A DNA stretch of 64,000 nt. Source: Allgaiera indica (lineage in GTDB: Bacteria; Pseudomonadota; Alphaproteobacteria; Rhodobacterales; Rhodobacteraceae). This document shows, piece after piece, positions 52,210-59,447 of this stretch. The position numbers and the translations under genes are program-made. Positions within the stretch are counted from its first letter, which is position 1, and the number at the start of each line of letters is the position of its first letter. Under the pieces are notes generated by a model. The model had not been told where the DNA came from, searched no databases, and was given only the letters and a program-made list of their open reading frames with translations. The stretch lies in NCBI RefSeq assembly GCF_900106675.1, contig NZ_FNOB01000003.1:124001-188000 (forward strand), given 5' to 3'.

Positions 52210-53136
52210 TCAATGGCTGCAGGCGATTGGGTCGATCCCCAGTTCGGCGGCGATCTCGCGGTTCATCTCGGCGCGCTCGTCGTCGGATTTGAAGCGGACG
52301 TAGTGAAGGCGCGGGAAGCGGCGGCGCAGGAAGCTCATGCCCTGGGTGGGCGAGGTATGGGCGAGGATGATCAGCGGCCGCCCGGGGTGCGGTTCCGCCC
52401 GGGCCTGGCGCATGGCGTCGAGGTCATGGCCGTCGATCTCGCAGACGACGGCGCCGAAATCGCGCAGCTTGGCGGCGATGTCGCCCACTTCCATCACGCT
52501 GTCCATCGCGCCGTCGCATTGCTGGGCGTTCACGTCCATGATCGCCCACAGATTGTCGATGCCGTGAAAGGCGGCGGCCTGGACGGCCTCCCATGTCTGG
52601 CCTTCCTGGACCTCGCCATCCGACATGAAGACGCAGACCTCGCCACTGTCGCCGCGGCGCTTGCGGCCCCAGGCGAGGCCCGCGGCGGTGGATAGCCCGA
52701 TGCCGAGCGTGCCGTTGTGGACCTCCATCCCCGGGCTGTGTTCGGCGCCGATCATCTCGACCGAGGAGCCGTCCTTGTTGAACATCTCCAGCCCTTCGGG
52801 GGCCATCCTGCCGGTCTCGATGAGCGTGGCATAGGCGACCAGCGCGTAATGCGCGGGGGCGATGAACAGCCGGTCGAGATGCGGCGCGGCGGGGCCGTTG
52901 TAGCCCGCGCCGGTGACATAGCCGGGATTGTCCGCCGCGGGCACGCCCTGAAACGGTTCGGGGATCATCGGCCGGGTCGGCGCGCCCAGGGTCAGCGCCT
53001 CGTTGTACAGAAAGGCCAATTGCTCGGCGGCCGAGCACGCCTGGCTGAGATAGCCGCCGTTGTTACGCATCGTGTGCTCGAAGACGCGCCGGCGAATGCC
53101 CCGTGCCACCTCTTCCGTCGTCTTGATGTTCTGCAC
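52210..53136 (-). CDS. Transketolase, N-terminal subunit
   Basis: The 308-residue thiamine-diphosphate-binding subunit has the diphosphate motif in FMSDGEVQEGQTWEAVQAAA and MDVNAQQ, plus AEHSPGMEVHNGTLGIGLS. The start is GTG at 53136 with AAGGAC just before it. It is the first gene of the minus-strand operon followed by the C-terminal subunit and the RuBisCO-like protein. Split transketolases of this kind are used in special catabolic routes (for example apulose-4-phosphate or sulfofructose cleavage) as well as in some central pathways. The substrate here is not known. Confidence 0.88.
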   Translation of the reverse strand: MQNIKTTEEVARGIRRRVFEHTMRNNGGYLSQACSAAEQLAFLYNEALTLGAPTRPMIPEPFQGVPAADNPGYVTGAGYNGPAAPHLDRLFIAPAHYALVAYATLIETGRMAPEGLEMFNKDGSSVEMIGAEHSPGMEVHNGTLGIGLSTAAGLAWGRKRRGDSGEVCVFMSDGEVQEGQTWEAVQAAAFHGIDNLWAIMDVNAQQCDGAMDSVMEVGDIAAKLRDFGAVVCEIDGHDLDAMRQARAEPHPGRPLIILAHTSPTQGMSFLRRRFPRLHYVRFKSDDERAEMNREIAAELGIDPIACSH

Positions 53137-53511
53137 GCTCGGTCCTTGGCGTCCGGGGCTGGGAATGTGATCGCCATCATGCCGCCGACACTGGGGGCTG
53201 ACAAATGATTAATCGCCCATCATCACGGGTGCGTCGGACCCGTCGCGAACCTGCGCGGACTTTGCCCGCGGCGGCGGGATCATCCGGTCCCGCCGGCCCC
53301 GTCGATTCACCCGATCGCGGAAAAACGATTGCAAATCATCGATGTTATGTTGGCATGATCCGAATGTAGGCCCGGACAAAAAGCACGTGCGACGGACGGG
53401 GGAAAGGTTGTCCAGCTCGATATGATCCTGCTATCGTTGACGAAACATCGTGGAATTCCGCAAGTTTCGTCGATGATATTGGACACACATCATTTCTTAC
53501 GGGAGGGATAC
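53137..53511. promoter_or_regulatory. Divergent control region of the transketolase and MarR/TRAP operons
   Basis: This 375-bp region has no gene. Its right half is AT-rich and contains GACGAAAC and GTTTCGTC (53439-53446 and 53464-53471) with 17 bases between them, enclosing the palindrome GGAATTCC. ATCATCGA (53335-53342) recurs inverted as TCGATGAT at 53470-53477. The symmetric elements are good candidate sites for the adjacent MarR-type regulator. Confidence 0.55.
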
Positions 53512-54042
53512 ATGGCGAACATGTCGAAACAGCCGCAGGCGACACCGATCGTCTCCTCTGCGCATCTTGCCGACGGGGACAGCGGCTGGCAGCTGAGCGA
53601 ACTCGAATACGCCATGACGATGACCTACAACGCCTTCTCGCGCTGGATGATGCATTGCATGAAGGCGGTCGGGCACAATGATTTCAACCCGCTCGACGTG
53701 CTGGTGCTGCACAACGTCAACCACCGCGGCAAGGAAAAGCGGCTGGCCGACATCGCCTTCATGCTGAATATCGAGGATACGCATACCGTCAATTATGCGC
53801 TCAAGAAGCTGATCAAGGCGGGGCTGATCGACGGGCGCAAGCTGGGCAAGGAGATGTTCTACAGCACCACCCCGCAGGGTCAGGAGGTCTGCCAGGCCTA
53901 TCGCGATGTGCGCCGGTCCTGCCTGCTTGATACCGCCGGCGCGTCCGAGCGCGACTATGACGAAATCAGCCAGGTCGCGCGGGTTCTTCGGCGCATGTCG
54001 GGACTTTACGATCAGGCCTCGCGTTCGGCCGCGTCGCTATAG
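53512..54042 (+). CDS. MarR-type winged-helix transcriptional regulator
   Basis: The 176-residue protein has a winged-helix domain: LDVLVLHNVNHRGKEKRLADIAFMLNIEDTHTVNYALKKLIKAGLI is the recognition region and GKEMFYSTTPQG the wing. It resembles the predicted MarR-like regulators of COG5631. The strong GGGAGGGA sits before the ATG at 53512. It is first in the plus-strand operon with dctPQM and divergent from the transketolase/RuBisCO-like genes, so it probably controls both in response to a pathway intermediate. Confidence 0.85.
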   Translation: MANMSKQPQATPIVSSAHLADGDSGWQLSELEYAMTMTYNAFSRWMMHCMKAVGHNDFNPLDVLVLHNVNHRGKEKRLADIAFMLNIEDTHTVNYALKKLIKAGLIDGRKLGKEMFYSTTPQGQEVCQAYRDVRRSCLLDTAGASERDYDEISQVARVLRRMSGLYDQASRSAASL

Positions 54043-54160
54043 CCCGGGCGGCCCGCGCAAACGGGCAGGGCGGGGAGACCGAGAACGCATCAAAACGTTG
54101 ACAGTTCATCAGCGTAATGCAACCGTGCCTCAATAAAGCTTCATCACAGGGAGAATGATC

Positions 54161-55132
54161 ATGGGTTTCTTGAAGAACCTCGGCGGCGCCTGCGCCGTGA
54201 CGATGGCGCTTGCCGTTCAGGCCCAGGCGCAGAGCTGGGAGATGCCGACGCCCTATCCGGACGCCAACTTCCATACGGTGAACGACCGCGCCTTTGCGGC
54301 GGATGTGGCCAAGGCGACCGGCGGCAAGCTGGAAATCAAGATCCATTCGGCGGGGTCGCTGTTCAAGCATCCCGAGATCCCGCGCGCGGTGCGTTCGGGG
54401 CAGGTGCAGGTCGGCGAATTCCTGCTGTCGATCCTGAACAACGACAACCCCGTCTTCGGCGCGGATTCGATGCCCTTCCTGGCGACCTCCTACGCCGATG
54501 CGGCGAAACTGTGGAAGGCGCAGAAGCCGGTGGTCGAGAAACTGCTGGAAAAGCAGGGGATGATGGTGCTGTATTCGGTGCCGTGGCCGCCGCAGGGGCT
54601 TTATACCAAGAAGCCGATCAAATCCGTGAAGGATCTCGCGGGGCTCAAGTTCCGCTCCTATAACGCGACGCTCGACACCTTCGCGCGGCTGGCCGGCGCG
54701 TCGCCGACCCAGGTCGAGGTGCCCGATATCCCGCAGGCCTTCACCACCGGCCGGGTCGAGGCGATGATCACCTCGCCCTCGACCGGCGTGAACACCAAGG
54801 CCTGGGATTACGTCAGCTACTACACCGACATCCGTGCCTGGCTGCCCAAGAACATCGTCGTCGCCAACAAGCGCGCCTTCGACCACCTGCCCAAGGCCGA
54901 GCAGGCCGCCGTTCTGAAGGCCGCGGCCGAAGCGCAGGCCCGTGGCTGGAAGATGAGCGAGCAAGAGACCGTGACCCAGACCAAGGCGTTGAAAGAGCAC
55001 GGCATGCATGTCGAAAAGCCCAGCCCCGAGCTGGAAGCCGGCCTGAAGAAGATCGGCGCCGAGATGCTGGCGAACTGGAAGAAGAAGGCCGGGGCCTCGG
55101 GCGCCGAGCTTCTGAAAGCCTACAATCAGTGA
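54161..55132 (+). CDS. dctP: TRAP transporter substrate-binding protein DctP
   Basis: The 323-residue periplasmic protein has a signal peptide of about 24 residues (ending in AVQAQAQS). The DctP segments include GGKLEIKIHSAGSLF, PQGLYTKKPIKSVKDLAGLKFRSYNA, where R165 is at the position that binds the substrate carboxylate in characterised TRAP proteins, and QAFTTGRVEAMITSP. It therefore likely binds an organic acid. I chose the ATG at 54161, 7 bp after AGGGAG, over one two codons upstream. Confidence 0.93.
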   Translation: MGFLKNLGGACAVTMALAVQAQAQSWEMPTPYPDANFHTVNDRAFAADVAKATGGKLEIKIHSAGSLFKHPEIPRAVRSGQVQVGEFLLSILNNDNPVFGADSMPFLATSYADAAKLWKAQKPVVEKLLEKQGMMVLYSVPWPPQGLYTKKPIKSVKDLAGLKFRSYNATLDTFARLAGASPTQVEVPDIPQAFTTGRVEAMITSPSTGVNTKAWDYVSYYTDIRAWLPKNIVVANKRAFDHLPKAEQAAVLKAAAEAQARGWKMSEQETVTQTKALKEHGMHVEKPSPELEAGLKKIGAEMLANWKKKAGASGAELLKAYNQ

Positions 55133-55193
55133 TCCGGCTTGGGCGGTCCCACAACGGGGCCGCCCCTTCGCCCTTCGTCCTGGGGAGAGAACG

Positions 55194-55742
55194 ATGCGCA
55201 AAGGCCTGGATGCGCTTTATCGGCTAAGCGGCGGTCTGGCCGCCTTTTTCATCGTTGCCATCGTCGTTGTGGTGGTTGTCCAGGTCGGGTTGAACCTGAC
55301 CGACAAGATCCTGATCGCCACTGGCACTGGCGCGCTGGGGCTGACGATCCCTTCCTATGCGGAACTGACCGGCTACTTCCTGGCGGCCTCGACCTTTCTG
55401 GCGCTTGCCTACACGCTGCGCGGGGGCGGGCATATCCGGGTGACGCTGGCGATCCAGTTCCTGCCGCCTCCGCTGCGCCGCGGCATAGAGGCGCTGGCGC
55501 TGGCCACGGCGGCCGCGATGACCGGCTTCGCGGCCTGGCACATGGTGCTGTATGTGCACGATTCCTTCAGCTATGGCGACATGTCGTCGGGGATGCTGGC
55601 GGTGCCGATCTGGATCCCGCAAACACCGCTGGCGCTGGGGCTGACGATCCTGACCGTCGCCCTTGTCGACGATCTCGTCCAGGTCCTGCTTGGCCGCGCG
55701 CCAAGTTTCGAGGGCAAGGACGAAAGCCTGCTAAGCGAATAG
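55194..55742 (+). CDS. dctQ: TRAP transporter small permease DctQ
   Basis: The 182-residue protein has four predicted transmembrane helices and the small-permease arrangement: a first helix in LSGGLAAFFIVAIVVVVVVQVGLN and the later TYTLRGGGHIRV-like segment (AYTLRGGGHIRVTLAIQFL). It sits 61 bp after dctP and 6 bp before dctM. Confidence 0.92.
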   Translation: MRKGLDALYRLSGGLAAFFIVAIVVVVVVQVGLNLTDKILIATGTGALGLTIPSYAELTGYFLAASTFLALAYTLRGGGHIRVTLAIQFLPPPLRRGIEALALATAAAMTGFAAWHMVLYVHDSFSYGDMSSGMLAVPIWIPQTPLALGLTILTVALVDDLVQVLLGRAPSFEGKDESLLSE

Positions 55743-55748
55743 GGGTGC

Positions 55749-57047
55749 ATGATGTCGATCTTCCTTCTGTCCGGCATCTTGCTGGCCCTGCTGTTCCTGA
55801 TGCTTGGCCTGGGGCTGTGGGTCGCGTTCTCGTTGATGGGCCTTGGGGTGGCGGCGATGATGCTGGGCACCTCGGCGCCGCTGGGCACGGTGCTGGCCAC
55901 CACGATCTGGGGCAATAGCAATTCCTGGGCCCTGGCGGCGCTGCCGCTGTTCATCTGGATGGGAGAGATCCTGTTCCGGTCGCGCCTGTCCGAGGACATG
56001 TTCACCGGCCTCGCCCCCTGGATGGAGCGCCTTCCCGGCCGCCTATTGCATGTCAACATCTTCGGATCGGGCATCTTCGCGGCGGTGTCGGGTTCTTCCG
56101 CCGCCACCGCCGCCACGATCGGCAAGCTGTCGATCCCGGAACTCAAGCGCCGCGGCTACCCCGAGCGGATGATGATCGGCACGCTGGCGGGATCGGCCAC
56201 GCTGGGCCTTCTGATCCCGCCCTCGATCATCCTGATCGTCTATGGAGCGGCGACCGAGCAAAGCATCGCCCGGCTGTTCATCGCCGGCGTGCTGCCCGGC
56301 ATCCTGCTGATCGCGCTGTTCGTGGGCTATGTCGCGATCTGGGGCCTGATGAACGGCGACAAGCTGCCCCAGGCCGACGAACGCCTGCCGCTGGGCGAGA
56401 AACTGCGCCGCTCGCGCCGGTTGATCCCGATCGTGGGGCTGATCGCGGGGGTGATCGGGTCGATCTATGCGGGCATCGCCTCACCGACGGATGCGGCGGC
56501 GGTCGGCGTGGCGCTGGCGCTGCTGTTGTCGTGGGGGTCGGGCTCTTTGACCCGCCAGACCTTCACCGAAGGGCTGATGAGCGCCACCATGACCTCCTGC
56601 ATGATTGCTTTCATCCTGGCGGGGGCGGCTTTTCTGACCGTGGCGATGGGCTTTACCGGGATCCCGGCGATGCTGGCGGAATGGATCGGCGGGATGAACC
56701 TGTCGCCCTATGCGCTATTGGCGGCGCTGACGGTGTTCTTCGTGATCATGGGCTGTTTCCTGGATGGGATCTCGGTGGTGGTGCTGACGACTTCGGTGAT
56801 CATGCCGATGGTGGAAAAGGCCGGGATCGACACGATGTGGTTCGGCATCTTCGTTGTGATCGTGGTCGAGATGAGCCAGATCACGCCGCCGGTCGGCTTC
56901 AACCTGTTTGTGCTGCAATCGCTGACCGGGCGCAACATCCTGACGGTGGCACGCGCGGCCTTTCCGTTCTTTCTGCTGATGCTGCTGGCGCTGGCGCTGA
57001 TCGTCATGTTCCCGGGCATCGTGACCTGGCTGCCGAGCAAGATGTAG
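55749..57047 (+). CDS. dctM: TRAP transporter large permease DctM
   Basis: The 432-residue protein has about 12 hydrophobic helices and the DctM family pieces SGSSAATAATIGKLSIPELKRRGYPERM, TLGLLIPPSIILIVYG and ISQVTPPVGFNLFVL-type segment (MSQITPPVGFNLFVLQ). It is the membrane channel of a sodium- or proton-driven TRAP importer. Its stop lies 6 bp from the convergent kinase stop. Confidence 0.95.
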   Translation: MMSIFLLSGILLALLFLMLGLGLWVAFSLMGLGVAAMMLGTSAPLGTVLATTIWGNSNSWALAALPLFIWMGEILFRSRLSEDMFTGLAPWMERLPGRLLHVNIFGSGIFAAVSGSSAATAATIGKLSIPELKRRGYPERMMIGTLAGSATLGLLIPPSIILIVYGAATEQSIARLFIAGVLPGILLIALFVGYVAIWGLMNGDKLPQADERLPLGEKLRRSRRLIPIVGLIAGVIGSIYAGIASPTDAAAVGVALALLLSWGSGSLTRQTFTEGLMSATMTSCMIAFILAGAAFLTVAMGFTGIPAMLAEWIGGMNLSPYALLAALTVFFVIMGCFLDGISVVVLTTSVIMPMVEKAGIDTMWFGIFVVIVVEMSQITPPVGFNLFVLQSLTGRNILTVARAAFPFFLLMLLALALIVMFPGIVTWLPSKM

Positions 57048-57053
57048 CGCCGA

Positions 57054-58487
57054 TCAGGCCCCCGGGCGCGCGGAACCGGGCGCGGGAAACCGGGCCCGGA
57101 CGCACAGCCCCGGGCGCCCGTTTCCGGCGCCGGGGTTGTCGGTAAGATCAAGCCGCGCGCCGTGCAGCCGCATCACTGCCGCCACCAGGCTTAGCCCCAG
57201 CCCGCTCCCCTCGCCCTCGCGCGCGCGGTCCAGCCGCACGAAGCGCTGCAAGGCGCGGGCGCGGTCGGCGGCGGCGATGCCGGGGCCGTCATCGCAGACC
57301 GACAGCAGGATCTCGCCGGTCGCGGCGTCCGCGATCCGCACCACGATGCGCGCGGGCGCCGAGCAATAGCGAAAGGCGTTCTCGATCAGGTTCGTCAGTG
57401 CCTGGGCCAGCATGTCGCGATCGCCCAGGATCGGCGCGGGACCATCGGTTTCGAGCCCCAACTGGTGGCCGGCTTCCTCGGCCACCGGTTCGAGCATCTC
57501 GAACACGTCCGCCGCCAGCGCCGCCAGGTCCAGCTTCTGTATTTCGGGCCGGGCGCTGCCGCCTTCGAGCTGGGCGATGCGCAGGACGGCGTTGAAGGCG
57601 CGCACCAGGGTTTCGGTCTCGCTGACCGCGCGGGCGATCTCTTGCGCGGCGCCCGACGGCAGATCGTCGCGGCGCAGCAGCGGCTCTAGCCGGTTGCGCA
57701 GCCGCGTCAGGGGGGTGCGCAGATCATGGGCGACATCGTTCGACACCTGGCGCAGCCCCTCGATCGACAATTCCAGCTTGTCGAGCGTGACGTTCAGCGA
57801 ACTGGCAATGCGGCCGATATCGTCGTCGCCGGCGTCCAGCGTCCGGCGGCTCAGGTCACCCTCGGCCGCGGCGTCGAGCACGGCGTTGATGCGGCCGATG
57901 CGTTCCTCGCTGCGCCGCGCCAGCAGTGCGGCCACCCCGATCGACAGCAGCAGCGCCGTGCCCAGCCCCCAGCCGATCGACTGCACCAGGACCTCGCGGC
58001 TGTCGTCGATCCAGACGGTATCGCGCCCCGCCACGATCCAGGATTTTCCGACCTTGATGCCATAGGCGGCGAAGCTGTGGTCGCGTTCGTCGGGCTCGGC
58101 GGACAGAAGCTTCATGTCGTGCCCGCCGCGCAGGATCTTCGGCCCGGTGAACGGGGTGGGGGGCGACATGTTGCCGGCGCGCTCTTGGCCATCGGGCCCG
58201 ACGAAGAGATAAAGGCTGTAGTGGTCGTCGACCGCCGCCGTATAGCCGCCGATCCGCCGGCTGAGCGCGTCTGGGCCGTCCTGGCGCAGCGATTGCGCCA
58301 GCCCTTCGGCCAGCTGCCGCGCCTGATCCGCCAGGCGGCCGCGCAACTCCTCGGTCAGCACCGCGAAGGAAACCGCCCCCGCCAGCAGGATCGCGCAAGT
58401 GAAAACCACCGTCAGCCGCATCGCAAGGCGTAGTGCCGAGGACCGGCGGATCGCCTCGAACGGCGCGGGGCGGGGTGGCAGGGTCAT
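57054..58487 (-). CDS. Sensor histidine kinase
   Basis: The 477-residue two-helix sensor has a transmembrane segment near residues 25-45, a periplasmic domain of about 125 residues (GYTAAVDDHYSLYLFVGPDGQ), a second helix, a HAMP domain and the phosphoacceptor His in VSNDVAHDLRTPLTRL (about H254). The ATPase domain follows with NLIENAFRYCSAPA, DDGPGIAAADR and GSGLGLSLVAAV. The ATG at 58487 overlaps the regulator stop by 4 bp. Confidence 0.92.
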   Translation of the reverse strand: MTLPPRPAPFEAIRRSSALRLAMRLTVVFTCAILLAGAVSFAVLTEELRGRLADQARQLAEGLAQSLRQDGPDALSRRIGGYTAAVDDHYSLYLFVGPDGQERAGNMSPPTPFTGPKILRGGHDMKLLSAEPDERDHSFAAYGIKVGKSWIVAGRDTVWIDDSREVLVQSIGWGLGTALLLSIGVAALLARRSEERIGRINAVLDAAAEGDLSRRTLDAGDDDIGRIASSLNVTLDKLELSIEGLRQVSNDVAHDLRTPLTRLRNRLEPLLRRDDLPSGAAQEIARAVSETETLVRAFNAVLRIAQLEGGSARPEIQKLDLAALAADVFEMLEPVAEEAGHQLGLETDGPAPILGDRDMLAQALTNLIENAFRYCSAPARIVVRIADAATGEILLSVCDDGPGIAAADRARALQRFVRLDRAREGEGSGLGLSLVAAVMRLHGARLDLTDNPGAGNGRPGLCVRARFPAPGSARPGA

Positions 58488-59161
58488 GACTTCAGGACAT
58501 AACCGCTGCCGCGCAGCGTATGCAGCAATGGCTTGTCGAAGGGCTTGTCGATCTTGGCGCGCAGGCGGCTGATATGGGTCTCGACCACGCTGGTCTGGGG
58601 GTCGAAGTGGAAATCCCACACCGCTTCGAGCAACATGGTGCGGGTCTGGACCCGGCCCGCGCGGCGCATCAGATGTTCGAGCAGCCGGAATTCGCGCGGC
58701 TGCAGCTCGATCTCTTGGTCGGCGCGGGTGACGCGGCGCGCCAGCAGATCCATGCGCAGATCGCCCACCGTCAGCGCCGTATCGGGGGCTTCCGAGACAT
58801 GCGGCCGCCGAGCCAGCGCCGCCACCCGGGCCGACAGCTCGGCAAAGGCGAAAGGCTTTACAAGGTAGTCGTCCGCCCCCGCCTGAAGCCCATCGACCCG
58901 GTCGCTGACGCCATCGAGCGCGGTCAGCATCAAGACCGGCGCCCGGAAGCGCGCGGCCCGAAGCGCCTTGACCAGCGACAGACCGTCGAGCCCGGGCATC
59001 ATGCGATCGGTGATCAGCAGGTCATAGGGTTGCATCGTGGCGCGCACCAGCGCGTCCTGACCATCACCGACCAGATCGACGCTGTGGCCCTCGGCGTTCA
59101 GCCCGTCGCGGATATAGGCGGCGGTCTGGGGATCGTCCTCGGCCAGCAAGATCTTCATCAT
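58484..59161 (-). CDS. OmpR/PhoB-family response regulator
   Basis: The 225-residue protein has a receiver domain (LLAEDDPQTAAYIRDGL, phospho-Asp about 52 in LLITDRMMPG, Lys in DYLVKPFAFAEL) and a winged-helix output domain (VTRADQEIELQPREFRLLEHLMRR and VVETHISRLRAKIDKPF). AGGAG precedes the start; two adjacent ATG codons are possible. It is co-transcribed with the kinase. The palindrome 120 bp upstream, repeated before the first COG4705 gene, is its likely target. Confidence 0.93.
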   Translation of the reverse strand: MMKILLAEDDPQTAAYIRDGLNAEGHSVDLVGDGQDALVRATMQPYDLLITDRMMPGLDGLSLVKALRAARFRAPVLMLTALDGVSDRVDGLQAGADDYLVKPFAFAELSARVAALARRPHVSEAPDTALTVGDLRMDLLARRVTRADQEIELQPREFRLLEHLMRRAGRVQTRTMLLEAVWDFHFDPQTSVVETHISRLRAKIDKPFDKPLLHTLRGSGYVLKS

Positions 59162-59260
59162 TCGCTCCTGGCCCGATATGCCCTGGGCCTGCTCAATCTG
59201 CTTGCCCGCAGGGAAGGGTGCGGGTCAAGCCCCGCGCGGCCCCCGATATCGCCGAGGCGG

Positions 59261-59299
59261 CTTACCGGCGCATCGGGTGCGTCTTACGGATGCGTAAGA
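59261..59299. promoter_or_regulatory. Candidate response-regulator operator upstream of the DedA-PAP2 fusion
   Basis: TCTTACG, GATG and CGTAAGA form a perfect palindrome at 59282-59299. A further CTTACCG at 59261-59267 lies 22 bp (two helix turns) away from the CTTACGG inside it. A closely similar 16-bp site occurs at 61610-61625. Confidence 0.5.
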
Positions 59300-59447
59300 A
59301 AGGGCGGCCGGGCCGGCGCGCGATGGGTGCGCGCCAGATCCGTCTGTCCTCTGCGCCCCGCCGGGCGTGTGGGGTTGAACCGCGGTGTGCGACGGATCAT
59401 CTGTAGTCGCAGGCGATGGCCGCCCCTGCCTTGTTCACGGACCCTCG

